From: Streptomyces spiroverticillatus
GTDB lineage: Bacteria > Actinomycetota > Actinomycetes > Streptomycetales > Streptomycetaceae
Assembly: GCA_014650415.1 (NCBI GenBank)
Contig: BMUX01000012.1
Span: 1-64,000 of the forward strand
Direction of reading: 5' to 3'
Length of the DNA: 64,000 nt
The notes under the pieces are model-generated. The model searched no databases, was not told where the DNA came from, and saw only the letters and a program-made list of their open reading frames with translations. Positions 33,526 through 41,732 of the stretch are shown piece after piece (position 1 is the stretch's first letter; each line of letters opens with the position of its first letter). A program made the translations under genes and the position numbers.

Positions 33526-35271
33526 ATGAACCACGCGTACGCCGTCGCGGCCGTCACCGTCGTCGTCCTCGTCACCCTCCTCATAGGCGCCCTCGGCCTG
33601 CGCATATCCCGCACCACCTCCGACTTCTACGTCGCCTCGCGCACCGTGGGCCCCCGCCTCAACGCCGCCGCGATCAGCGGCGAGTACCTCTCCGCCGCCT
33701 CCTTCCTCGGCATCGCGGGGCTCGTCCTCCTCCAGGGCCCCGAAATGCTCTGGTACCCGGTCGGGTACACCGCCGGATACCTGGTGCTGCTTCTCCTGGT
33801 GGCCGCCCCGCTGCGCCGCTCCGGGGCATACACCCTCTCCGACTTCGCCGAGGCCCGGCTCGAATCGCCGCAGGTGAGACGGTTGGCGAGCCTGTTCGTG
33901 GTGGGGATCGGGTGGCTGTATCTGCTGCCGCAGCTCCAGGGCGCCGGGCTCACCCTGGAGATCCTCACCGGGGCGCCCGGGTGGGTCGGCGGGCTCGTCG
34001 TCGCCGTCGTCGTGACGGGCGCGGTCGCGGCAGGGGGCATGCGGTCCATCACTTTCGTGCAGGCGTTCCAGTACTGGCTGAAGCTGACCGCGCTGCTCGT
34101 GCCCGCCCTGTTCCTGGCCGGGGCCTGGTTCGGTGACGACGCCCCCAGGGCCCGCTTCGACGCCCCCGCCACCTTCCGCGAGCACACGTCCGTACGTTTC
34201 CAGGAGACGGTACGGATCGAACTCGACCGGCCCCTCACCCTCACCGCGACCGGAACCGTCGACGACCGGCCGTACGACAACGGCAGCCTCACCCTCGACG
34301 TGGGCTCGCACCGGATCGCGTCGGGCACCACCCTGGGCTTCCCCGCCGGGGCCGAGGTCCCCGAACAGAGCGACACCCGGGCCGCCGGGGCCGCCATCTG
34401 GTCCGAGCCCCTCGCCGACAGCCGCGAGGAACACCCGCTGTACGCCACCTACGGGCTCATCCTCGCCACCTTCCTCGGCACCATGGGCCTGCCGCACGTC
34501 GCCGTCCGCTTCTACACCAGCCCGAACGGCACCGCCGCCCGCCGCACCACCCTCGTCGTCCTCGCCCTCATCGGCGCCTTCTACCTGCTGCCGCCCGTGT
34601 ACGGGGTCCTGGGGCGGATCTACGCTCCCGAACTCGCCCTCACCGGGGACGCCGACGCCGCCGTGCTCGTCCTGCCGGAACGGCTGATCGGGGGTGTGGG
34701 CGGGGACCTGCTGGGGGCGCTGCTCGCGGGCGGGGCGTTCGCGGCGTTCCTCTCGACGGCGTCCGGTCTGACGATGTCGGTGGCCGGGGTGCTCACGCAG
34801 GACGTGCTGCCCGCGCGCGGGGTGCGGCACTTCCGGCTGGCGACGGTGCTGGCCATGGCGGTGCCGCTGGGGCTGGGAGCGGTGACGGCGGACGTGCCGG
34901 TGGCGGACGCGGTGGGGCTGGCGTTCGCGGTGTCGGCGTCGTCGTTCTGCCCGCTGCTGGTGCTGGGGATCTGGTGGCGGGGGCTCACCCCGCCGGGGGC
35001 GGCGGCGGGGCTGGTGATCGGGGGCGGGGCGGCGCTCACCGCGGTCATGGCCACTCGCGCCGGAATCCCCGCCGCCGGCTGGTCGCACTCGCTGCTGGCC
35101 TGGCCGGCGGTCTGGTCCGTCCCGCTCGGCTTCCTGACGATGGTGCTGGTCTCGCTCGCGACCCGCAGCCGGATACCACCGGGCACGGCCGCCACCCTGG
35201 CCCGGCTCCACCTCCCGGAGGAACTGACGACCAAGCCGGCCGGAAGCACTGCCCCGGAGGCAGAGCGGTGA
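33526..35271 (+). CDS. Sodium:solute symporter, cation/acetate type
   Basis: This 581-residue transporter belongs to the SSS family (ActP/MctC-like monocarboxylate group). It begins with a helix, then SRTTSDFYVASRTVGPRLNA, ISGEYLSAASFLGIAG with the Na+-binding fold, and GGMRSITFVQAFQYW. A periplasmic insertion of about 100 residues (roughly 205-300) rich in acidic and aromatic residues interrupts the usual helix order, longer than in standard ActP. Later helices include FLGTMGLPHVAVRFYT and AAFLSTASGLTMSVAGVLTQD. Likely substrate is a small carboxylate such as acetate, propionate or pyruvate. Flanking LytTR regulator and kinase suggest substrate-induced expression. Stop overlaps a mini-ORF start by four bases. 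Confidence 0.9.
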   Translation: MNHAYAVAAVTVVVLVTLLIGALGLRISRTTSDFYVASRTVGPRLNAAAISGEYLSAASFLGIAGLVLLQGPEMLWYPVGYTAGYLVLLLLVAAPLRRSGAYTLSDFAEARLESPQVRRLASLFVVGIGWLYLLPQLQGAGLTLEILTGAPGWVGGLVVAVVVTGAVAAGGMRSITFVQAFQYWLKLTALLVPALFLAGAWFGDDAPRARFDAPATFREHTSVRFQETVRIELDRPLTLTATGTVDDRPYDNGSLTLDVGSHRIASGTTLGFPAGAEVPEQSDTRAAGAAIWSEPLADSREEHPLYATYGLILATFLGTMGLPHVAVRFYTSPNGTAARRTTLVVLALIGAFYLLPPVYGVLGRIYAPELALTGDADAAVLVLPERLIGGVGGDLLGALLAGGAFAAFLSTASGLTMSVAGVLTQDVLPARGVRHFRLATVLAMAVPLGLGAVTADVPVADAVGLAFAVSASSFCPLLVLGIWWRGLTPPGAAAGLVIGGGAALTAVMATRAGIPAAGWSHSLLAWPAVWSVPLGFLTMVLVSLATRSRIPPGTAATLARLHLPEELTTKPAGSTAPEAER

Positions 35272-35399
35272 CCAGAAGCGAGAGCACTGCTCGCGGGGCA
35301 CCGCTCACGTTGCGGAGCAGCGCTCCAGACCGAGAGCGCCGCGCGCAGCACAGGCCAGTGACCACCCTTCAGAGCACCGCACCCGGAGCAGAGCAGTGA
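35268..35399 (+). CDS. Coupling mini-ORF between symporter and kinase
   Basis: The GTG at 35268 overlaps the symporter stop (GTGA) and has GGAGG with a 7-base spacer. It opens a 43-codon frame whose TGA in turn overlaps the kinase GTG at 35396 (GTGA). The product is Arg/Ser/Thr-rich and low complexity, with no recognisable fold. The 5' and 3' ends share a duplicated module, CCGGAGGCAGAGCGGTGACC at 35254 and CCGGAGCAGAGCAGTGACCA at 35383. It may be a duplicated start region kept for translational coupling rather than a functional protein. Confidence 0.45.
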   Translation: MTRSESTARGAPLTLRSSAPDRERRAQHRPVTTLQSTAPGAEQ

Positions 35400-36607
35400 C
35401 CACCATCGAGATCGCCGCTCTCGCCGCGGCCGGAGCACTGCTCCTCGCCGTGGGCACCGCTCTCGGCCGGCTCTCCGCCCGTCGCGCCGAGAAGAACCTC
35501 GACCTCGGCACCCCCGTCGAGCGCGCCACCTTCCTCACCCTGCACACCGCCTCCCTCGCCGCACCCCCGCTGCGCGCCGGACTCACCGAGGACACCGCCC
35601 GCAAGGCCGCCCGCCGGCTGCGCTCCCTCCTCGGCACCGAGACGCTGTGCCTCACCGACCGCACCACCGTCCTCGCCTGGGACGGCCCCGGCGCCGCGCA
35701 CCACCAGGAGAAGGTGATGCTCAAGGTCGCCGAAATGCTCGACTCCGGGCGCAGCACCTGCGTCCACACCGCTTGCGACGACCCCTCCTGCCCGCTCCGG
35801 TGGGCCGTCATCGCCCCGCTCACCGGCGAGGACGGGGTGCTGGGGGCGCTGGTCGCCTACGGTTCGCGGGAGTCGGCGGTCCTCGTGCGGGCCGCCACCG
35901 AGGTCGCCCGCTGGGTGTCCGTACAACTGGAGCTGGCCGAGCTGGACCGCTCCCGCACCCGGATCGTCGAGGCGGAGATACGGGCGCTGCGCGCGCAGAT
36001 CTCCCCGCACTTCATCTTCAACTCCCTCGCCGCCATCGCCTCGTTCGTACGCACCGACCCCGAACGGGCCCGCGAACTCCTCCTCGAATTCGCCGACTTC
36101 ACCCGCTACTCCTTCCGCAGGCACGGCGACTTCACCCAGCTCGCCGACGAACTGCGCTGCATCGAGCAGTATTTGGCGCTCGCCGGGGCCCGCTTCGGCG
36201 ACCGGCTCGGTGTCACCCTCCAGATCGCCCCCGAGGTGCTGCCCGTCGCCCTGCCCTTCCTCTGCCTCCAGCCCCTCGTCGAGAACGCCGTCAAGCACGG
36301 CCTGGAGGACTCGCGCGAGAACTGCCGGATCACCCTCGCCGCCCAGGACGCGGGCGCGGAGGCGATCGTCACCATCGAGGACGACGGCGTCGGCATGGAC
36401 CCCGAGCGGCTCCGCCGCATCCTCGCCGGACAGGAGCCCGCCACCGCGGGCATCGGCCTGTCCAACGTGGACGAGCGGCTGCGCCAGGTCTACGGCGACG
36501 ACTACGGCATCGTCGTCGAGACGGCCGTCGGCGCGGGCATGAAGATCACCGTACGCATCCCGAAGTACCGTGCAGGCGTGCACAGTTCACCTCGTGCGGA
36601 GAGCTGA
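35396..36607 (+). CDS. LytS-type sensor histidine kinase
   Basis: The 403-residue kinase has one N-terminal membrane helix (about 5-24), a GAF-like input domain (about 45-170) and a HisKA_7TM/His_kinase domain whose phosphoacceptor is His205 in QISPHFIFNS. The ATPase domain has NAVKHGLE (N box), DDGVGM (G1) and GIGLSN (G2). The input domain carries three cysteines in CVHTACDDPSC (122, 127, 132), which could bind metal or act as a redox switch. It should phosphorylate the LytTR regulator at 31841. The GTG at 35396 has GGAG with a 7-base spacer. It ends 21 bases from a convergent gene. Confidence 0.9.
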   Translation: MTTIEIAALAAAGALLLAVGTALGRLSARRAEKNLDLGTPVERATFLTLHTASLAAPPLRAGLTEDTARKAARRLRSLLGTETLCLTDRTTVLAWDGPGAAHHQEKVMLKVAEMLDSGRSTCVHTACDDPSCPLRWAVIAPLTGEDGVLGALVAYGSRESAVLVRAATEVARWVSVQLELAELDRSRTRIVEAEIRALRAQISPHFIFNSLAAIASFVRTDPERARELLLEFADFTRYSFRRHGDFTQLADELRCIEQYLALAGARFGDRLGVTLQIAPEVLPVALPFLCLQPLVENAVKHGLEDSRENCRITLAAQDAGAEAIVTIEDDGVGMDPERLRRILAGQEPATAGIGLSNVDERLRQVYGDDYGIVVETAVGAGMKITVRIPKYRAGVHSSPRAES

Positions 36608-36628
36608 GACACCCTCAAGAGGCGCCCC

Positions 36629-37189
36629 TCAGAACAGGTGCACCGAAAGGTGCCCCAGCGGCAGCCCCAACTGCCATGCCGGCAGCCACACCCGCGCGTT
36701 CTCGTCCACCAGGTCCGCGAGTTCCGGCAGGCCGGGACCTTCACCGCCCGCGCCTCCCGGAGCGTCGTCACCGGCCGCCGCCGGGCCCGCCTCGACACCC
36801 GTTCCGGCCAGATCGGTGGCCAGCAGCTCCGTCGACTCCAGCCACCGCCAGGACGCCCTGGCCAGCTCCAGGTCCGGGCCGCCGTCGCCCCGCCCGACGC
36901 GGGCCGCGAAGGACTCCCGTACCCACTGCTCCCAGGGGTGGCCGTACGCCGTGAGCGACAACCACTCGTCGAGCTGGGAGATCACCCCGACCCCGGACAG
37001 CTCGTCCGTCGAGTCCGACAGGTACACGGTCAGCGCGAGGGCCTCGCGCCCCGCGCGGAACTCCAGCGTGCCGGGCGGGATCAACTGCCCGGTGCGCAGC
37101 AGCTCGTCGGCGATGTACTCGGCGTACAGCCATGCCATGGGTACGGCAAGGCCGCTTCCGCCGGTGCCATTGGCGCTCTCGGGCAGCAC
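36629..37189 (-). CDS. Conserved-looking protein of unknown function
   Basis: This 186-residue soluble protein starts VLPES and runs through WLYAEYIADELLRTGQLIPPG and a WLSLTAYGHPWEQWV stretch; the middle (about 130-160) is a Gly/Ala-rich linker and the end is hydrophobic (WLPAWQLGLPLGHLSVHLF). No catalytic motif or known domain is recognised. GGAGAAGGTGG about 10 bases before the GTG at 37189 supports the start. It lies 217 bases downstream of the ECF sigma gene in the same direction, but it does not look like an anti-sigma factor: no zinc-binding HxxxCxxC and no membrane helix. Confidence 0.7.
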   Translation of the reverse strand: MLPESANGTGGSGLAVPMAWLYAEYIADELLRTGQLIPPGTLEFRAGREALALTVYLSDSTDELSGVGVISQLDEWLSLTAYGHPWEQWVRESFAARVGRGDGGPDLELARASWRWLESTELLATDLAGTGVEAGPAAAGDDAPGGAGGEGPGLPELADLVDENARVWLPAWQLGLPLGHLSVHLF

Positions 37190-37406
37190 AGCATTCCACC
37201 TTCTCCGGTCGTGCCTGCGGTATCCGGGACTCCGGACGGGAGCCCCGGCGAAGAGCTTTCACGCTCAGAGGGGTTTGGCGGGGCGTCTTTACCGAACTTG
37301 ACGGCGTGCTTTCGAAATCGTCGCGCCGAACCCGTGGCGGGGGAGGAAGGGGTGTACCGCCGGTACGCATGTGACGCACGCGCTCTTGGCGCGAAGCCGA
37401 CGGCAC

Positions 37407-37970
37407 TCAGGCCGCGCCCCGTCCGGCGCGCCCGCCGACCCCGACGTCGTACCCCGGAAGCACGGTGCGCAATGCCCGGAGCGCGTAATACGTACGGGAC
37501 TTGACGGTTCCCTCCGGAATGCCCAGCTCGGTGGACGCCTCCGCCACCGAACGCCCCCGGAAGTACACCTGCACCAGTACCTCCCGGTGCTCCGTGCGCA
37601 GCGCCCGCACTGCCTGGCGCACGTCGAGCTCGGTGGCGGAGCGCTCGGCGAGGTCCACGGGCGCGGGGGAGTGGTCCAGCACCTCGGCCGTGACCTCGCT
37701 GGGCCGGGCCCGGCGGGCGCGCCGGGCGTCGATCGCCAGCCGCCGCCCGACCGTGAAGAGCCACGGCCGCATCGAGTCGTGGTCGCTGGAGAGGGCCTCC
37801 GGGTGCTGCCAGGCCCGTACCAGCGTCTCCTGGACGAGGTCCTCGGCGCGCTGCCGGTCGCCGTGGGTGAGGCCGAGCAGGAAGCCGAAGAGCGCGGTGC
37901 CGTGCTCGCGCTGGAGGGCGGCGAGGGCGCGTTCGTCGGTGCGGGGGGCGAGGGGCAGGGAGGTGGTCAC
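37407..37970 (-). CDS. ECF-type RNA polymerase sigma factor
   Basis: The 187-residue protein has sigma region 2 (about 25-95, ALFGFLLGLTHGDRQRAEDL and TLVRAWQHPE) and region 4 (about 125-175, ALRTEHREVLVQVYFRGRSV and LGIPEGTVKSRTYYALRAL), the plan of extracytoplasmic-function sigma factors, close to the SigK/SigL-like group. Such factors usually have an anti-sigma factor encoded next door; none is visible here, since the downstream gene does not fit. The GTG at 37970 is used. The gene is divergent from the CapA-like lipoprotein across a 399-base gap. Confidence 0.9.
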   Translation of the reverse strand: MTTSLPLAPRTDERALAALQREHGTALFGFLLGLTHGDRQRAEDLVQETLVRAWQHPEALSSDHDSMRPWLFTVGRRLAIDARRARRARPSEVTAEVLDHSPAPVDLAERSATELDVRQAVRALRTEHREVLVQVYFRGRSVAEASTELGIPEGTVKSRTYYALRALRTVLPGYDVGVGGRAGRGAA

Positions 37971-38282
37971 CGTTGACGCTCCTTCGGGCGAGCGGGCGGG
38001 GGAGAAGGGGACGGGGAGAGGGGTCCGGTGGAGGTGACGGCGATCACAGCCGGGCCGAGTTCAGGGGCGAAGATAACCGTCGGTGTGCGCCGGTGCTGGC
38101 AGGCGGTGCGCGGCGTGCGAGCAGGCGGCCGGTGCGTGCGACGAACGGTCGAGCCGTGCGACGAGTGGTACGACGAACGGTCGGCGGCCCGCGCCGGGCG
38201 AGAGGCGGTCCACTGCGGCGGGAGCGACAGACCGGTTCGGGGCCGTTCGGGCGCTCTTGCCCCCACTCGGCCGTAAAGGTCC
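37971..38282. other. Intergenic region with short direct repeats, no gene seen
   Basis: This part of the 399-base gap between the sigma gene and capA-like gene has no ORF with a credible ribosome site. GCGACGAACGGTCG (38138-38151) and ACGACGAACGGTCG (38170-38183) are direct repeats 32 bases apart, about 170-210 bases ahead of the sigma factor start. They could be regulator-binding sites. Confidence 0.4.
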
Positions 38283-38311
38283 TTGACTTCACGAGTGCGC
38301 CCGGGTGGATT
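38283..38311 (+). promoter_or_regulatory. Predicted promoter of the CapA-like gene
   Basis: TTGACT (38283-38288) and TGGATT (38306-38311) are 17 bases apart and would give a leader of roughly 50 bases to the ATG at 38370. Inferred from sequence alone. Confidence 0.4.
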
Positions 38312-38369
38312 CTCTTTGCGCATATCCGGCGCATGTTCGAGACATTTCCACCCGAGGGAAGCCGGTCAG

Positions 38370-39599
38370 ATGAAGCAGCGCACGGTGTTGACGCCCCCGA
38401 AGACCTCCGCCCGACGCGCCACCCGGCAGCGGTACGCGACGGCGGCGGTCGCCGCCCTGCTGCTCGGGGCCACCGCCTGTACAGCGTCCCCCGCGTCCGC
38501 CCCGGCCCCCACCACTCCGAAGCAGGCCGCCCCGAAGCAGGCATCCCCGAAGCCCGGCGCGCCCGCCGCCCCGCAGCGCGGCTTCACGCTGGTCGCCTCC
38601 GGCGACGTGCTCCCGCACGACTCGATCATCCGCCAGGCCCGCACCGACGCGGGCGGCGACGGCTACGACTTCGCGCCGATGCTGGCGGGCGTGAAGTCCG
38701 TCGTCTCCCGGGCCGATCTGGCGATCTGTCACATGGAGACCGTGTACGGCGGCCCGGGCGGCCCCTACAGCGGCTACCCGGCGTTCGTCTCCCCGCCCCA
38801 GGTCGCCGCCGGGCTGCGCGCCACCGGCTACGACTCCTGCTCGACCGCCTCCAACCACACCCTCGACGACGGCCGCGCCGGAATCCGCCGCACCCTCGGC
38901 GCGCTGGACAAGGCCGGGATCGCCCACGCCGGTTCGGCCCGCACAGCGGCCGAGGCCGCACGTCCGGCGCTGCTGAAGGCGGGCACCGCGAAGGTCGCCC
39001 AACTGGCCTACTCGTACGGTACGAACGGCTACCCGCTCCCCGACGGCCAGCCCTGGGCGGTCAACCTCATCGACCGCGGCAAGATCGTCGCCGATGCGCG
39101 CGCCGCCCGGAAGGCGGGCGCCGACGTGGTCGTGGTCTCGCTGCACTGGGGCACCGAGTGGCAGGACGAGCCCGACGAGAAGCAGCTCTCCCTCGGCCGC
39201 GCCCTCACTGCCTCAACCACCGCCGGACGCCCGGACATTGACCTGATCCTGGGCACGCATGCCCACGTCCCCCAGGCGTACGAGAAGGTCAACGGGACGT
39301 ACATCATCTACGGCATGGGCGACCAGATCGCGGGCACCATGTTCAACCACTCCGGCGCGCAGGACGACCGCGGCAACATGAGCAGCATCGGCCGCTTCAC
39401 CTTCGCCCCGCCCGCCGCGCCGGGCAAGCGCTGGGAGGTCAAGAAGGCGGAGTTCATCCCGCAGTTCTTCGACCTGAACTCCAACCGGGTCCTCAACCTC
39501 GGATCCCCGGACGCGGGTTATCCGCAGACGCGCGAGCACATCCGACGCGTCGTGCTCAGTCGCGGAGCTGCCAAGTACGGCCTGACGATGGGTCGTTGA
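38370..39599 (+). CDS. CapA-family lipoprotein
   Basis: The 409-residue protein resembles the PGA_cap/CapA metallophosphatase-like family first linked to poly-gamma-glutamate capsules. The lipobox LLGATAC puts lipidated Cys at residue 37, followed by a Pro/Lys linker with repeated PKQA. The catalytic fold starts at FTLVASGDVLPHDSI, with later ICHMETVY, STASNHTLDDG, VVVSLHWGTEW and LILGTHAHVPQAYE giving the Asp/Asn/His metal ligands. No capsule polymerase genes are near, so the substrate is unknown; it probably acts on the outer face of the membrane. GAGGGAA about 9 bases before the ATG at 38370 supports the start. Confidence 0.88.
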   Translation: MKQRTVLTPPKTSARRATRQRYATAAVAALLLGATACTASPASAPAPTTPKQAAPKQASPKPGAPAAPQRGFTLVASGDVLPHDSIIRQARTDAGGDGYDFAPMLAGVKSVVSRADLAICHMETVYGGPGGPYSGYPAFVSPPQVAAGLRATGYDSCSTASNHTLDDGRAGIRRTLGALDKAGIAHAGSARTAAEAARPALLKAGTAKVAQLAYSYGTNGYPLPDGQPWAVNLIDRGKIVADARAARKAGADVVVVSLHWGTEWQDEPDEKQLSLGRALTASTTAGRPDIDLILGTHAHVPQAYEKVNGTYIIYGMGDQIAGTMFNHSGAQDDRGNMSSIGRFTFAPPAAPGKRWEVKKAEFIPQFFDLNSNRVLNLGSPDAGYPQTREHIRRVVLSRGAAKYGLTMGR

Positions 39600-39659
39600 T
39601 GGCCTGAAATGTGACCGGAAGTGAGTGGAAAAGTCCAACTGGGCGTTCACTTCTGACTG

Positions 39660-39688
39660 TTGACGCGTGTTCCCGGCGCACCCATGAT
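39660..39688 (+). promoter_or_regulatory. Promoter of the ABC importer operon
   Basis: TTGACG (39660-39665) and CATGAT (39683-39688) are 17 bases apart, the best vegetative promoter match in this part. A start near 39695 would give a 75-base leader. GAAGTGA (39618-39624) and TCACTTC (39647-39653) form a dyad just upstream of the -35. Confidence 0.55.
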
Positions 39689-39703
39689 GTGGCCACCCCA
39701 TTC

Positions 39704-39733
39704 GGAAAACCCCTTTAGTAAAAGGTGGTTTCC
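39704..39733. promoter_or_regulatory. 30-bp imperfect dyad, probable operator
   Basis: GGAAAACCCCTTTA (39704-39717) and AAAAGGTGGTTTCC (39720-39733) match at 11 of 14 paired positions around GT. It begins about 9 bases after the predicted transcription start, a typical repressor position for sugar importers of the LacI or ROK-controlled kind. No regulator gene is adjacent. Confidence 0.5.
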
Positions 39734-39771
39734 CGCCTCGCCGCCGCATGCCGTGACGCCAGGGAGCACGT

Positions 39772-40773
39772 GTGACATCCCCTGCAACGCCTGTAACGAA
39801 GAAGAGGCCACGGCCCGCCACGCCGCCCGAAGGCGACCGACCGAGCCCACCGGCGAAGACCCGGCGCGTCCCCCTGCGCGTCCGGCTGCGCAACCACTGG
39901 GTGATGCTCGCCCTGATGGTGCCGGGCCTGGCCTTCTTCCTGGTCTTCTTCTACGTGCCCATGCTGGGCAACGTCATCGCCTTCCAGGACTACCAGCCGT
40001 TCATCGGCTTCCAGGACAGCCCCTTCGTCGGCTTCGCCAACCTCCAGGAACTGTTCGCCGACCCCGCCTTCTGGGAAGCCGTCCGCAACACCCTGGTCTT
40101 CGCCCTCCTCCAGCTCCTGCTGTTCTTCCCCGCGCCGCTCGCCCTCGCCCTGCTGGTCAACAGCCTCATCAGCGGCCGCACCCGGCGCTTCGTGCAGAGC
40201 ATCGTGTACCTGCCGCACTTCATCAGCTGGGTGCTGGTCGTCGCCCTCTTCCAGCAGGTCCTCGGCGGTGCGGGACTCCTCAACAACTTCCTGCGCGAAC
40301 ACGGCATGCAGCCGTGGGACCTGATGACCAACCCCGACACCTTCCCCCTGCTGATCACCGGACAGGCGATCTGGAAGGACGTCGGCTGGGGAATGATCAT
40401 TTACCTAGCTGCGCTCGCCAGTGTCGACCAGAGCCTGTACGAATCGGCGGCCGTCGACGGCGCCGGACGGTGGCGGCGCATGTGGCACATCACCCTGCCC
40501 GCCGTCCGCAGCGTCACCATCCTGCTGCTCGTCCTGCGCCTCGGCGACATCCTCAGCGTCGGCTTCGAACAGTTCCTGCTGCAACGCGACGCCGTCGGCG
40601 CACGCGCCGCCGAAGTGCTCGACACGTACGTCTTCTACCACGGCGTGGTCTACGGCGACTGGGGCATCGGCGCCGCCGCCGGACTCGTCAAGGGCGTCGT
40701 CGGCGCCCTGATGATCTGGGGCGCCAACAAGGTCGCCCACGCCTTCGGAGAGCAAGGGGTGTACAGCAAGTGA
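39772..40773 (+). CDS. Sugar-type ABC transporter permease 1 (LplB-like)
   Basis: This 333-residue inner-membrane permease has a Pro/Lys-rich cytoplasmic start and six predicted helices from about residue 45. The EAA loop for contact with the ATPase is YESAAVDGAGRWRRMWHITLP. Sequence style (QDYQPFIGFQDSPFVGFANL) fits the LplB/YteP group that imports oligosaccharides, often plant-polymer fragments. GGGAG 5 bases before the GTG at 39772 supports the start. It heads an operon with the second permease and the binding protein. Confidence 0.92.
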   Translation: MTSPATPVTKKRPRPATPPEGDRPSPPAKTRRVPLRVRLRNHWVMLALMVPGLAFFLVFFYVPMLGNVIAFQDYQPFIGFQDSPFVGFANLQELFADPAFWEAVRNTLVFALLQLLLFFPAPLALALLVNSLISGRTRRFVQSIVYLPHFISWVLVVALFQQVLGGAGLLNNFLREHGMQPWDLMTNPDTFPLLITGQAIWKDVGWGMIIYLAALASVDQSLYESAAVDGAGRWRRMWHITLPAVRSVTILLLVLRLGDILSVGFEQFLLQRDAVGARAAEVLDTYVFYHGVVYGDWGIGAAAGLVKGVVGALMIWGANKVAHAFGEQGVYSK

Positions 40774-41699
40774 CCCTCCAGATACCCCCTTTGACGCGCC
40801 GTCAGCGACGCGTACCCGACCGGCGTCCCGCCTGGGAGGAGCCGCCCAGCCCGGTCGGCAACGCCACCAAGGCCGTCGTCATCGCCGTCATCGTCGCCGT
40901 GATGGTGCTGCCGTTCCTGGTCGTCCTGTCCACCAGCCTGGCCTCCCGCGAGGAGATCACCGCCGCCGGCGGCTTCGTCCTCTTCCCCACCGAGCCGACC
41001 CTGGAGGCGTACCGGACCATCCTGTCCGGCGGGCTGATCACCCGGGCCGTCCTGGTCAGCGCGGGCATCACCGCCGTCGGCACCGCGCTGTCCCTGCTGA
41101 CGACGATCACCCTCGCGTACGCGCTCAGCAAACCCGGCGTCCCGGGCCGCAAGCCCGTCCTGCTCCTCGTCCTCTTCACCCTGCTGTTCGCGCCGGGCAT
41201 GATCCCGATGTACGTCGTCGTCAAGGAGCTCGGACTCCTCGACTCCTACTGGTCGTTGATCCTCCCCGGCCTGGTCAACGCCTTCAACCTGGTCGTCATG
41301 CGGGCGTTCTTCATGAACATCCCCGAAGAGCTCTACCAGGCCGCCCGCATCGACGGGGCGGGGGACTTCCGCATCCTCACCCGCATCGTGCTGCCGCTGT
41401 CCAAGGGCGTGGTCGCCGTCGTCGGGCTCTTCTACGCGGTGACGTACTGGAACGCGTTCTTCAACGCGATGCTGTACCTCAACGACTCCGGGAAATGGCC
41501 GATCCAGCTGATCCTGCGCACCTACGTCGTACAGAACAAGCAGCTCACCGGCGACGCGCTCGGCGTCACCAACATGCCGCCGCAGCAGGCCATTTCGATG
41601 GCCGTGGTGATGATCGCGCTGCTCCCCATCCTCGCGCTCTACCCCTTCCTCCAGAAGTACTTCACGAAGGGCGTGCTCACCGGCGCCATCAAGGGCTGA
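40770..41699 (+). CDS. Sugar-type ABC transporter permease 2 (YtcP-like)
   Basis: The 309-residue partner permease has six helices and the EAA loop YQAARIDGAGDFRILTRIVLP. The FAPGMIPMYVVVKELGLLDS and NAFNLVVMRAFFMNIPEE segments are typical of the YtcP group. Its GTG at 40770 overlaps the first permease stop by four bases (GTGA), so the two are made in equal amounts and should form a heterodimer. No ATPase is encoded here; in Streptomyces such importers usually share the general ATPase MsiK, which would be elsewhere on the chromosome. Confidence 0.92.
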   Translation: MTLQIPPLTRRQRRVPDRRPAWEEPPSPVGNATKAVVIAVIVAVMVLPFLVVLSTSLASREEITAAGGFVLFPTEPTLEAYRTILSGGLITRAVLVSAGITAVGTALSLLTTITLAYALSKPGVPGRKPVLLLVLFTLLFAPGMIPMYVVVKELGLLDSYWSLILPGLVNAFNLVVMRAFFMNIPEELYQAARIDGAGDFRILTRIVLPLSKGVVAVVGLFYAVTYWNAFFNAMLYLNDSGKWPIQLILRTYVVQNKQLTGDALGVTNMPPQQAISMAVVMIALLPILALYPFLQKYFTKGVLTGAIKG

Positions 41700-41732
41700 C
41701 CCCTTCCCCACACCCCAGTTGCGGAGATTTCC

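Noticed and set aside
37371..38037. Plus-strand frames opposite the ECF sigma gene
   Set aside because: The minus-strand sigma factor has regions 2 and 4; the opposite frames have no domain or ribosome site.
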